From Bradyrhizobium sp. 164 (lineage in GTDB: Bacteria > Pseudomonadota > Alphaproteobacteria > Rhizobiales > Xanthobacteraceae): 64,000 nucleotides of DNA. The DNA is taken from contig NZ_JADPKA010000040.1 of assembly GCF_023073715.1 (NCBI RefSeq), positions 62,001 through 126,000 on the forward strand. Reading direction: 5' to 3'. Of this stretch, positions 51,402 through 59,429 are shown piece by piece (position 1 is the first letter of the stretch; each line of letters begins with the position of its first letter). The notes under the pieces are model-generated. The model saw only the letters and a list, made by a program, of their open reading frames with translations, did no database searches and was not told the DNA's origin. The translations under genes were made by a program, and so were the position numbers.

Positions 51402-51417
51402 TCAACTATTTGGTTGG
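51402..51417. promoter_or_regulatory. Probable TetR operator (site 1)
   Basis: TCAACTATTTGGTTGG matches the perfect palindrome at 52068-52083 at 12 of 16 positions, including both outer half-sites TCAAC and GGTTG. It lies 2 nt before the TetR start and 82 nt from the binding-protein start, so it could control both. Confidence 0.7.
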
Positions 51418-51419
51418 AA

Positions 51420-52067
51420 ATGCCTGCAAAACGATCTGGCGACACCGTGCCGCAGCGCCGTGATCCCGTCGCCACCCGCAACAAGCTGCTCACCGCGGCG
51501 CGGCTGGAATTCGCCCGGCACGGCTTTGCGGGGGCCCGCGTCGACGAGATCGCCGAGCGTGCCGGCGTAAACAAGCAACTCGTCTATCACTATTTCGGCG
51601 ACAAGGACGCGCTCTACCTCGCCGTGCTCGAATGGGTCTATGAGGACATCCGCGAGCAGGAGCGCAAGCTCAAGCTCGAAGGCCTGCCGCCGGAAAAGGC
51701 CATCCGCAGGCTGATCGAAGCCTCGTTCGACCATCTAGCGGCAAACCCCGATTTCATCGTGCTTCTGAACGACGAGAACCGCGGCGGCGCTCGCCACGTC
51801 CGCGGCTCGACGCGGCTGGAGGCGATGCACTCCCCGCTGGTGAGAAGCGTCTCCCACATCCTCAACGAGGGGGTGCGCGCCGGCGTGTTCCGCAAGGGGA
51901 TCGATCCCGTTCAGCTCTATATCTCGATTGCGGGCCTCAGCTATTTCTTCTTCTCCAACACGCCGACGCTGTCGGCGATCTTCGGTAAGGACCTGTCGAG
52001 CCGCACCCAGCGCCGCGCCCGCCGCAGGCACGTCGCCGATTTGGTGCTGCAGTCGTTGCGGCCTTAA
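51420..52067 (+). CDS. TetR-family transcriptional regulator of the ABC cluster
   Basis: The protein has 215 residues from the ATG at 51420; a TTG at 51399 would overlap the operator. The N-terminal HTH is typical (LLTAARLEFARHGFAGARVDEIAERAGVNKQLVYHYFGDK at intervals), with the recognition helix NKQLVYHYF. The C-terminal domain holds a TetR_C-like helical bundle (DHLAANPDFIVLLNDENRGG, YISIAGLSYFFFSNTPTL). It very probably represses the divergent binding-protein gene, itself and the permease operon through the related sites at 51402 and 52068. Its inducer should be the transported compound or a breakdown product. Confidence 0.94.
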   Translation: MPAKRSGDTVPQRRDPVATRNKLLTAARLEFARHGFAGARVDEIAERAGVNKQLVYHYFGDKDALYLAVLEWVYEDIREQERKLKLEGLPPEKAIRRLIEASFDHLAANPDFIVLLNDENRGGARHVRGSTRLEAMHSPLVRSVSHILNEGVRAGVFRKGIDPVQLYISIAGLSYFFFSNTPTLSAIFGKDLSSRTQRRARRRHVADLVLQSLRP

Positions 52068-52083
52068 TCAACCAGCTGGTTGA
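52068..52083. promoter_or_regulatory. Perfect 16-bp palindrome, probable TetR operator (site 2)
   Basis: TCAACCAGCTGGTTGA is exactly its own reverse complement. It begins right after the TetR stop (TAA 52065-52067) and is 65 nt before the permease start. Confidence 0.82.
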
Positions 52084-52148
52084 AACTTCGCTCAAGGCCG
52101 GTTAGGCTCGTCGTAACGGCAAGTGACCGTCGCAACAGGGAGCAATCG

Positions 52149-52919
52149 GTGACAGGAGACGCGGCCCGCACCTCGCGCAGCTTTGCGATCATCCTGATCG
52201 TGCATCTTGCTGTGCTCGTGCTCTGGCAGGTCGCGGTGGATGCTTTCCACGTGCCGAAATTCATCCTGCCCTCGCCGCTTGCCACCGTGCAGACGCTGGC
52301 AACCACAGGCTATGCCTGGGGTGCCAACACGCTGGTGACGTTGATCGAGATCCTCGGCGGCTTCGCGCTTGGCGCCTTCGTCGGTGTCGCGCTGGCCGTG
52401 ATCTTCAGCTGGGCGCCGCTGCTCAGCCTCGCGCTGCTGCCGCTGTTCGTGACGCTGAACATGATCCCGAAGGTCGCGCTCGGCCCGCTCTTCATCGTCT
52501 GGTTCTCCTACGGCATCGTGCCGAACATTTTGATCGCCTTCAGCATCTGCTTCTTTCCGATCCTGCTCACCACTGCGCGCGGCCTGCGCGAGGTCGAGCC
52601 CGATCTGCTCGATCTCGTCAAATCGTTGCGCGGCTCGCGCTGGACGCTGTTCCGCAAGATCCAGTTGCCGGGATCGCTGCCTTACATCTTTTCCGGCATG
52701 AAGGTCGGCGCCATCCTCGCGGTGGCCGGCGCCATCGTCGGCGAGTTCATCGCCTCCGAGCGCGGGCTGGGCTACCTCATGATCCAGGTGCAATCGTCGC
52801 TCGACACGCCCGCGATGGTGATGGCCGTCGTGCTGCTGACGCTGCTCGGGGTCGCTCTCTACGGCCTGGTGCTCGCCCTCGAACGCATGTTCGTGGTTGG
52901 CGACGCGACACGGACCTGA
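52149..52919 (+). CDS. ABC transporter permease (SsuC/TauC/ThiX-like)
   Basis: The protein has 256 residues from the GTG at 52149 (AGGGAG 8 nt upstream). Six membrane helices are visible. The EAA loop (LVKSLRGSRWTLFRKIQLPGSLPYIFSGMKVG) and the AIVGEFIASERGLGYLM block are diagnostic of binding-protein-dependent permeases of the taurine/sulfonate/thiamine-precursor type. It is the first gene of a plus-strand operon and lies just after the operator at 52068. It should form a homodimer with the ATPase at 55850. Confidence 0.93.
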   Translation: MTGDAARTSRSFAIILIVHLAVLVLWQVAVDAFHVPKFILPSPLATVQTLATTGYAWGANTLVTLIEILGGFALGAFVGVALAVIFSWAPLLSLALLPLFVTLNMIPKVALGPLFIVWFSYGIVPNILIAFSICFFPILLTTARGLREVEPDLLDLVKSLRGSRWTLFRKIQLPGSLPYIFSGMKVGAILAVAGAIVGEFIASERGLGYLMIQVQSSLDTPAMVMAVVLLTLLGVALYGLVLALERMFVVGDATRT

Positions 52920-52945
52920 CAACGGCAGAACTAAGGACCAAATCC

Positions 52946-53983
52946 ATGTTGCTCACCCGCCAGACCCTGCCGAAGACCATCCCTGACGTCGCCGCGCTCG
53001 ACGAGCTCCTGTGCCGGCCGACGCAGGCACTGATCGACGACCTCGGGAAGGTCGAGGGCGACATCATGATCCTTGGCGTCGCCGGCAAGATGGGCCCGAC
53101 GCTGGCGGGGCTCGCAAAAGCTGCCGCGCCGGATCGCCGCGTCATCGGTGTCGCGCGCTTCAGCGACGCCAGCGTCAAGGACTGGCTGCACGCGCGCGGC
53201 ATCGAGACGATCAATTGCGATTTGATGGACGAAAGCGCCATTCACGCGCTGCCGAAGGCGCCCAACATCATCTTCATGGCCGGCCGCAAGTTCGGCGCGG
53301 AGGGCGATCTGTCGCTGACCTGGGCGATGAACGCGCATGTGCCGGCCCTGGTCGCGCAGGCCTTCCCCGCGTCCCGGATCGTGGCGTTCTCGACCGGCTG
53401 CATCTATCCTTTTGTCCCCGTCGACGGTAAGGGCTCGACCGAGGACATGGCGCCGAACCCGCCCGGCGAGTATGCCCAGTCCTGCGTCGGACGCGAGCGC
53501 ATGTTCGAATATTTCTCGCGCAAATTCGGAACACCGGGCCGCCTGTTCCGCCTCAACTACGCGATCGACATGCGCTATGGCGTGTTGCACGACATCGCCA
53601 TGAAAGTGCTGACGGGCACGCCAATCGACGTCAGCCTCGGCCACGTCAACTTCATCTGGCAGGGCGATGCGTCCGCCCAGGCGCTGCGCTGCCTCGCCCA
53701 TTGCACGACACCGACCTCCCCGATCAATGTCAGCGGCCACGAGATCCTCGCGGTGCGCGATCTCGCGCAGAAGTTCGGTGCGAGGTTCGGCCGCGCACCG
53801 GTGCTGACAGGCAAGGAAGAGCCGACGGCATGGCTGACCGACACGTCGAAAGCGGTCGAGTTGTTCGGTTTGCCCGTCGTCGACACCGAGCAATTGATCG
53901 CCTGGACTGCGGACTGGGTCTCTCGCGCCATGCCGACGCTCGGCAAGCCCACCAAATACGAGGTGCGCGATGGACGCTACTGA
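52946..53983 (+). CDS. NAD-dependent epimerase/dehydratase family protein with altered active site
   Basis: The protein has 345 residues from the ATG at 52946. It has an extended-SDR fold: the nucleotide turn ILGVAGKMGPTL (a variant of GxxGxxG), VIGVARFSD after strand 2, SxxxIY in FSTGCIYPF, and Tyr176 in the active-site motif. The usual Tyr-x3-Lys is Tyr-Ala-Gln-Ser-Cys (176-180), so Lys is replaced by Cys180. The C-terminal domain is intact (WQGDASAQALRCL, INVSGHEILAVRDLA). It overlaps the downstream GNAT gene by 14 nt. Its role in the pathway could be redox, epimerase or lyase chemistry on the imported compound. Confidence 0.88.
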   Translation: MLLTRQTLPKTIPDVAALDELLCRPTQALIDDLGKVEGDIMILGVAGKMGPTLAGLAKAAAPDRRVIGVARFSDASVKDWLHARGIETINCDLMDESAIHALPKAPNIIFMAGRKFGAEGDLSLTWAMNAHVPALVAQAFPASRIVAFSTGCIYPFVPVDGKGSTEDMAPNPPGEYAQSCVGRERMFEYFSRKFGTPGRLFRLNYAIDMRYGVLHDIAMKVLTGTPIDVSLGHVNFIWQGDASAQALRCLAHCTTPTSPINVSGHEILAVRDLAQKFGARFGRAPVLTGKEEPTAWLTDTSKAVELFGLPVVDTEQLIAWTADWVSRAMPTLGKPTKYEVRDGRY

Positions 53984-54791
53984 CGGTCTGTCCGTCATCA
54001 AGCTCGGCGTCGCCGATGCGAACGCCGGGCTGGCGCTGTCGACGGAAGCGCACTGGAACCAGACCGAAGAGGATTGGCTCGTTTTCCTGCGCGATGGTGT
54101 CGTGTTCGGCATCCGCGAGGGCGCGCGACTGGTGGCGACCGCAGCACTGCTGCCGTATTCCGACAACAACGCCTGGATCAGCATGGTGCTGGTGTCGGCA
54201 ACGCATCGCCGCCGTGGTCTGGCGACACGCCTCGTCGATGCCTGCCTGGAAGCGGCGCGCAAGAACGGTCTCACGAGCTGGCTCGATGCGACGCCCGACG
54301 GAGCCGCCGTCTACGGGCGCCTCGGCTTCACACCGACCCTGCAATTGCGGCGGCTGAAGCTGATGAAACCTACGCCGGCATCTGCGGAGGCGCCGTCGGC
54401 CGCAACGCTCGAGGCGCTTTGTGCCCGCGACCAGCGCGCCACAGGTTTCGACCGGACCGCTCTGCTGACCGCCCTCGCACAGCGCGCCGGGTCGCGTATC
54501 GTCGCAGCCAATAGCAGCATTGCGCTCGTCCGCGATGGCAGAACCGCGCGCCATATCGGCCCCATGTTCGCGGATCATGCCGTCGAAGCGCTGGCTCTGG
54601 TTCGCGTGATTGCGGGATCCGAGAATGGCCCGCTCCTGCTCGACGCTGTCGCCTCGCAACCCGCGTTCCTCGACGGATTGACCGCCTCGGGCTGGACCAT
54701 CGAGCGGCCGTTTCAGCGCATGCGGTTCGGCCCACCCACCGCCGCCGCCGAAGAAACGCCATTCGCCGTCGCCGGCCCCGAATTCGGATAG
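53970..54791 (+). CDS. GNAT acetyltransferase with C-terminal YitH-like domain
   Basis: The protein has 273 residues from the ATG at 53970. The N-terminal GNAT domain has the acetyl-CoA loop in VSATHRRRGLATRLVDACL (about 87-105) and the ATPDGAAVYGRLGF strand-helix. The second half (TGFDRTALLTALAQRAG, and GPMFADHAVEALALVRV, then GPLLLDAVASQPAFLDGL) resembles the YitH/HolE-type acetyltransferase domain that often follows a GNAT domain. It probably acts on a small molecule of the pathway. It starts within the epimerase gene and ends 6 nt before the DapA-like gene. Confidence 0.88.
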   Translation: MDATDGLSVIKLGVADANAGLALSTEAHWNQTEEDWLVFLRDGVVFGIREGARLVATAALLPYSDNNAWISMVLVSATHRRRGLATRLVDACLEAARKNGLTSWLDATPDGAAVYGRLGFTPTLQLRRLKLMKPTPASAEAPSAATLEALCARDQRATGFDRTALLTALAQRAGSRIVAANSSIALVRDGRTARHIGPMFADHAVEALALVRVIAGSENGPLLLDAVASQPAFLDGLTASGWTIERPFQRMRFGPPTAAAEETPFAVAGPEFG

Positions 54792-54797
54792 GACATC

Positions 54798-55853
54798 ATG
54801 CACCACAGCCAGATCAACAGCGACATCCGCAAGCTGATCGCCGAGGGCACCGTGCTGCCGGCGCATCCCCTCGCCCTCACCGCCGAGCGCCAGCTCGACA
54901 AGACGCATCAGCGCGCGCTGACGCGCTATTACGTCGATGCCGGCGCAGGCGGCCTTGCTGTCGGCGTGCACACGACGCAGTTCGCGATCCGCGACGTCGG
55001 CCTTTACCGTCCCGTGCTTGAGCTCGCCGCCGAGACAGCCGCGAGCTGGACCAAGCGTCCATTGGCGATGGTCGCAGGCCTTGTCGGCCCAACCAGCCAG
55101 GCAACCGCCGAGGCCCGCACCGCACGCGACATCGGCTATCACGCCGGCCTGCTCAGCCTCGCCGCGATGAAGAGCGCCTCCGAGGATGACATCATCGCGC
55201 ATTGCACGGCCGTGGCCGCGGAGATCCCGCTGGTCGGCTTCTACCTCCAGCCGGCCGTGGGCGGTGTCATCCTGTCCAGCCAGTTCTGGCAGCGCTTCGC
55301 CTCGATCGACAATGTCATCGCGATCAAGATCGCGCCGTTTAACCGCTATAGGACTCTCGACGTGCTCCGCGGTGTCGCAGCCGCAGCCGCACTCGACCGC
55401 GTCGCGCTCTACACCGGCAATGACGACCACATCCTGCTCGACCTCACCCTGCCATTCGACCTGCGCGACAAGGGCATCACCACGCGAACCTACTTCAAGG
55501 GCGGCCTGCTCGGCCATTGGTCGGTGTGGACCGCGAGCGCCATACAACTCTTCGAGCGCTGCAAGGCCGCGCGGCACAAGGACAGCGTTCCGGCCGACCT
55601 GCTCGCGCTCGATGCCCGCGTCACCGACTGCAACAGCGCGTTCTTCGACGTCGCCAACAACTTTCACGGCTGCATCGCCGGCTGCCACGAGGTGCTGCGG
55701 CGTCAGGGCCTGATGCAGGGCCTGTGGTGCCTCGATCCGAACGAGGGCCTCAGCCCCGGCCAGAAGCAGGAGATCGACCGCGTCTGTCGCGAGCACGCCG
55801 ATCTCAACGACGATGCCTTCGTCGCCGCCCACCTGAACAAATGGCTGGCATGA
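54798..55853 (+). CDS. DapA-family (dihydrodipicolinate synthase-like) lyase/aldolase
   Basis: The protein has 351 residues from the ATG at 54798, somewhat longer than the usual 290-310. The TIM-barrel markers are PLALTAERQLDKTHQRALTRYYVDAGAGGLAVGVH, VGFYLQPAVGG with Tyr149 (proton relay Tyr of the family), and NVIAIKIAPFNRYR with Lys177 as the Schiff-base lysine. GTTGE, a motif of true DHDPS, is replaced by GVHTT, so the product is not dihydrodipicolinate. Members cleave or form C-C bonds of 2-keto acids or related compounds. It overlaps the ATPase gene (ATGA). Confidence 0.88.
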   Translation: MHHSQINSDIRKLIAEGTVLPAHPLALTAERQLDKTHQRALTRYYVDAGAGGLAVGVHTTQFAIRDVGLYRPVLELAAETAASWTKRPLAMVAGLVGPTSQATAEARTARDIGYHAGLLSLAAMKSASEDDIIAHCTAVAAEIPLVGFYLQPAVGGVILSSQFWQRFASIDNVIAIKIAPFNRYRTLDVLRGVAAAAALDRVALYTGNDDHILLDLTLPFDLRDKGITTRTYFKGGLLGHWSVWTASAIQLFERCKAARHKDSVPADLLALDARVTDCNSAFFDVANNFHGCIAGCHEVLRRQGLMQGLWCLDPNEGLSPGQKQEIDRVCREHADLNDDAFVAAHLNKWLA

Positions 55854-56623
55854 GCTCCGAGCCCTTCATCAGCCTGCGCGGCGTCCGGAAAGTCTACCGC
55901 AGCGGCGGCGCCGAATTCCTGGCAGTCTCCGACGTCACCATGGACGTGCAGGAAGGTGAGCTGGTCTCGCTGGTCGGCCCTTCCGGCTGCGGCAAGACCA
56001 CGGTGATGAAGATCCTGGCCGGGCTGCACGGCGCCGACGGCGGCACAGTGACAATCGGCAACGCCAAGAGCCCGTTCGATCCGACCCGCGACATCGGCAT
56101 GGTGTTCCAGCAGGCGCTGCTCTTGAAGTGGCGCACCATTCTGGACAACGTGCTGCTGCCGGCCGAGATCGTCGGGCTGCCGATGAAGGCCGCGCGCGCG
56201 CGGGCGCACGATCTGCTCAATCTGGTCGGGCTTGCCGGCTACGAGCACAAATATCCGCAGCAGCTCTCCGGCGGTATGCAGCAGCGCACCGCGATCGCGC
56301 GCGCCTTCATTCACGATCCAAAGCTGATCCTGATGGACGAGCCGTTCGGTGCGCTGGATGCGCTGACGCGCGAGCAGATGAATCTCGAGATGCTGCGGAT
56401 CTGGCGTGAGAGCGGCAAGACCATCATCTTCGTCACGCACTCGATCCAGGAAGCCGTCTTCCTGTCCTCGCACTGCGCCGTGCTGACGGCGGGTCCGGCG
56501 AAGATGGCCGATTATTTCCCGATCGACCTGCCCTTCCCGCGCGACCTGCCGCTGAAAACCACGGATGCGTTCGGCGTCTATGCGCGAAGGATCTATGCGA
56601 AGCTGGGGCTGGGCGCGGCGTAG
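55850..56623 (+). CDS. ABC transporter ATP-binding protein
   Basis: The protein has 257 residues from the ATG at 55850, which overlaps the DapA-like stop. All ATPase motifs are present: Walker A GPSGCGKTT (about 41-49), Q-loop MVFQQALLLKW, signature LSGGMQQR, Walker B LILMDEPFGALD and the H-loop VTHSIQEA. It is of the SsuB/TauB/nitrate type and energises the permease at 52149. Last gene of the operon; dispersed repeats follow. Confidence 0.96.
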   Translation: MSSEPFISLRGVRKVYRSGGAEFLAVSDVTMDVQEGELVSLVGPSGCGKTTVMKILAGLHGADGGTVTIGNAKSPFDPTRDIGMVFQQALLLKWRTILDNVLLPAEIVGLPMKAARARAHDLLNLVGLAGYEHKYPQQLSGGMQQRTAIARAFIHDPKLILMDEPFGALDALTREQMNLEMLRIWRESGKTIIFVTHSIQEAVFLSSHCAVLTAGPAKMADYFPIDLPFPRDLPLKTTDAFGVYARRIYAKLGLGAA

Positions 56624-56642
56624 CTCGCCACACGAAAATTCT

Positions 56643-56735
56643 CCAGGGTGGGCAGAGCGAAAGCGTGCCCACCCTGGCAAAGTGGAGCAAGGTATGGCGG
56701 GCACGGCGCAAATGCGCCTTTGCCCACCCTATGAG
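56643..56735. repeat. Dispersed intergenic palindromic repeat (double hairpin)
   Basis: CCAGGGTGGGC (56643-56653) and GCCCACCCTGG (56667-56677) form a perfect 11-bp hairpin. A further GCCCACCCT at 56722-56730 repeats one arm. It is related to the GTAGGATGGGC repeat at 27835 and may end both convergent transcripts. Confidence 0.75.
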
Positions 56736-56745
56736 AGCTGCGCGC

Positions 56746-57837
56746 TCAGCTCTTGTTGCGTGTCTTGCTGAGCAGATAATTGTCGTAGAAGTTCTCCGCG
56801 ATCTGCGTGTAGAACAGCAGCTCCTTCATATAGGCGTCGTGGCTGTCCTTCGTCCGCCTGAACAGATCGCTCTTGGCGGCGAGCTCGTTCAGATGATCAT
56901 GAGTCGCGTTGTAGCAGGCCTCCAGCACCGGCTGCGGGAATGCCCTCAGCTCCGCGCCGTTGGCGATCAGCCGCTTCAGCGCCGCCGGATTCACGCTGTC
57001 GTACTTCTCGAGCATCCAGGCGCCGGCCGCAGATCCCGCCTGGTTGACGATCGCCTGATATTGCTTGGGCAGCGAGGCCCATTTCTCATCGTTGACGATC
57101 ATGTGCAGCATGGCTCCGCCTTCCCACCAGCCCGGGAAATAATAGTATTTGGCGACCTTCTGGAAACCGAGCTTCTCGTCGTCATAGGGACCGACGAATT
57201 CGGCGGCATCGATCGTGCCCTTCTCGAGGGCCGGATAGACATCGCCACCGGCGATCTGTTGCGGGACGACGCCGAGCCGCGCCAGCACATGGCCGCCCAT
57301 GCCCGCGATGCGGAATTTGAGTCCTTTGAGGTCGTCGACGGTCTTGATCTCCTTGCGGAACCAGCCGCCCATCTGGGTGCCGGAATTGCCGCAGAGGATG
57401 GCGTGGGCCTTGAAGGGTTTGAGCGCTTCGTTGGTGAGGTCGGCGCCGCCGCCGAAGTGCCACCATGATTCCTGGTGGCGATGGTTCATGCCGAACGGCG
57501 CGCCGGTGGCATAGGCCAGCGCCGGCTCCTTGCCGATGTAGAAATAGAGCGGCGTCTGCGCCATCTCCACCGAGGCGGTGCTGACGGCATCGAGCGCCTG
57601 CAGGCCGGGCACGAGCTCGCCGGCGGCGAAGGTCTGGATCTGGAATTTATTGTCGGTCGCTTCCGCGACGTATTTCGCGAACGTCTGCGCCGTACCGTAG
57701 ATGGTGTCGAGCGACTTCGGGAAGCTCGAGGTTAGGCGCCATTTGATCTCGGGCGCGCCTTGCGCGAGCGCAGGGGCCGCAACCAGAGTCGTCGCGCCGG
57801 CGACTGCGCCGCCCTTGAGGAATGTACGGCGTTTCAT
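56746..57837 (-). CDS. TRAP transporter substrate-binding protein (DctP-like), Tat-exported
   Basis: The protein has 363 residues from the ATG at 57837. The leader MKRRTFLKGGAVAG has the twin-arginine Tat signal RRTFLKG. The mature protein matches the DctP fold: WRLTSSFPKSLDTIYG, ALAYATGAPFGMN, LKGLKFRIAGMGGHVLARLG (the carboxylate-binding Arg lies in KFRI), and DAAEFVGPYDDEKLG. Such proteins deliver organic acids to the DctQM membrane subunits. No DctQ or DctM gene is next to it. It converges with the ABC operon; a link is not evident. Confidence 0.9.
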   Translation of the reverse strand: MKRRTFLKGGAVAGATTLVAAPALAQGAPEIKWRLTSSFPKSLDTIYGTAQTFAKYVAEATDNKFQIQTFAAGELVPGLQALDAVSTASVEMAQTPLYFYIGKEPALAYATGAPFGMNHRHQESWWHFGGGADLTNEALKPFKAHAILCGNSGTQMGGWFRKEIKTVDDLKGLKFRIAGMGGHVLARLGVVPQQIAGGDVYPALEKGTIDAAEFVGPYDDEKLGFQKVAKYYYFPGWWEGGAMLHMIVNDEKWASLPKQYQAIVNQAGSAAGAWMLEKYDSVNPAALKRLIANGAELRAFPQPVLEACYNATHDHLNELAAKSDLFRRTKDSHDAYMKELLFYTQIAENFYDNYLLSKTRNKS

Positions 57838-57942
57838 TGGGGTCTCTCCCTAAAATTAAATCTCAAGCATATCGGCGTTCGGCCACGATGTCCGTCCTCG
57901 AATTGCGCTGGGGTCCATGGGACCTGCGGGACTGTGAGCCCC

Positions 57943-58200
57943 TCAGAGCAGCTTCGCACTGACGAACAGCGCGCGCACGGCGTTGGTTGCCTGCACTGCC
58001 AACATGGCGTTACCGGCAGCGCCCTCCAGCGCCTCGACAGCATCCTCATGCAGGGAGCGGAATTCCATCCATTCCACAGACTTGAAATTGGTCAGGAACT
58101 GATAGGCCTGGCCGACGGTCGCAATCGCCAGCGTGTCACCGTTCAGCTTGATCTTGAACGTCGTCCGCAGCGGGGTCTCGGAGTTTGATGGATCACTCAT
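57943..58200 (-). CDS. DUF982 protein
   Basis: The protein has 85 residues from the ATG at 58200. The pattern VGQAYQFLTNFKSVEWMEF, with AVEALEGAAGNAMLAVQATNAVRALFVSA, fits the small rhizobial DUF982 family. It is cytoplasmic and helical with no known function. Such genes are numerous in Rhizobiales. It lies 66 nt downstream of, and on the same strand as, the DUF2778 gene. Confidence 0.85.
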   Translation of the reverse strand: MSDPSNSETPLRTTFKIKLNGDTLAIATVGQAYQFLTNFKSVEWMEFRSLHEDAVEALEGAAGNAMLAVQATNAVRALFVSAKLL

Positions 58201-58266
58201 GGGCTGCTTCTGGACGAGGACGACTTAACGAAGGGGAAACGGCAGCCCCGCCGCGGCACGCAAGTA

Positions 58267-59286
58267 TCAGGAATCAGTGCTCGCGCGCTGCGAGGCGGTC
58301 GCAGACCCGCGCAGGCTCGGCACCACGACCAGACGGTTGAACTCGCCATTGTCGTAGGCCTTGATGAAACGGTCATAGTCCTTGATCGAGACGCAACCGT
58401 TGGAATCGCCGCGCGGTCCGAGCATGTAATTGTGGGTGAGCAGGCCGACGCGCCCAAGCGCGTTGGTGCCTTCGACCGGCGTCATGCGCAGCGCGCGGAC
58501 GCCATGGAACGGCTTTTCGCGCGGCTTCAGCTCGTAGGTTGCCGGCGGCGTCGCGCCGACCATGCGCCGATCGACATGGTCGGGGTTGTCCATCAGCGGG
58601 CCTAAGCCGGAATGGGCCTCGAGCGCCACGCCGCTTGGCAGGTAAACCGCCTTGGCCGAGATGTCATAGACCGCTGTCCGCGAATCGTAGCCGAGGGCCG
58701 CAAGATCGGGCGCCTTGCCGAACAGGCCGCTGTCGGGCGTCAGCGAGGCCAGCTTGATCTTGTCGGTGAATTTTTCGAAGAAATTGCGGTTATCGACCCG
58801 TGAACCAGTGTCGGCATACGCTTGGCTGGATGCGATCTGGGAGGCGAGATCGGCCTGGACCGGGCGCGAGCGCGGCATCGGGATGGTGTCGGCGCGCTGC
58901 GAGGGCCTCGCCTCCTCGGCCGCAGGCCGATCCTCTTCGGTCAGGATCGAGCGCCAGTCGTCGCCCTGGAGCCTCTCAGCCAGCATGGCCTTGGCATCGC
59001 GAAGCTTGAGCTGGACCGCGTTCAGGGCGGAGCGCTCCAGCGTCCGGAAGCCGAGTTCGCGGGCCGGCGGATTACCGGAGGCCGAAGCGAAGCGATCCTC
59101 GAATGAAGGGGCATTGGCCGGCGGCAACGCGGCGGAGACCAGTGGAGACGAATCGCCCATATCCGCGACCCACGCGGCGGCGCCAAGCGCCAGCGCGATC
59201 GCTGCCAGAGACAGCAAAATCGCTTCGGCTCGCCCGACACGGCGGCGCGACAACAGCCTCCCGGCATGTGCTGCGTCGGAAACCAT
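58267..59286 (-). CDS. DUF2778 (L,D-transpeptidase-like) membrane protein
   Basis: The protein has 339 residues from the ATG at 59286. One membrane helix (AILLSLAAIALALGAAAWVAD, about 22-42) is followed by a linker of about 150 residues. The C-terminal DUF2778 domain has TAVYDISAKAVYLPSGVALEAHSGLG, PFHGVRALRMTPVEG, and LLTHNYMLGPRGDSNGCVSI at intervals. The His of THNY and the Cys of SNGCVSI resemble the His/Cys pair of L,D-transpeptidases. It probably acts in the periplasm on peptidoglycan. Confidence 0.87.
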   Translation of the reverse strand: MVSDAAHAGRLLSRRRVGRAEAILLSLAAIALALGAAAWVADMGDSSPLVSAALPPANAPSFEDRFASASGNPPARELGFRTLERSALNAVQLKLRDAKAMLAERLQGDDWRSILTEEDRPAAEEARPSQRADTIPMPRSRPVQADLASQIASSQAYADTGSRVDNRNFFEKFTDKIKLASLTPDSGLFGKAPDLAALGYDSRTAVYDISAKAVYLPSGVALEAHSGLGPLMDNPDHVDRRMVGATPPATYELKPREKPFHGVRALRMTPVEGTNALGRVGLLTHNYMLGPRGDSNGCVSIKDYDRFIKAYDNGEFNRLVVVPSLRGSATASQRASTDS

Positions 59287-59429
59287 CAGATCCCCAAATC
59301 GACCCCGGGGGTGCCCAACCCCCACCCGGAGACTCTATACCAGCTACCACATTGGGAGCCAAAAGTTAGGCATAATCGCGGCCGGCAAGGGCTGGCAACG
59401 GGTCCGGCAGGGCTTTCCCAAGGTATCCA

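Noticed and set aside
53730-55832. 700-codon frame opposite the epimerase, GNAT and DapA-like genes
   Set aside because: Antisense shadow across three genes with clear motifs.
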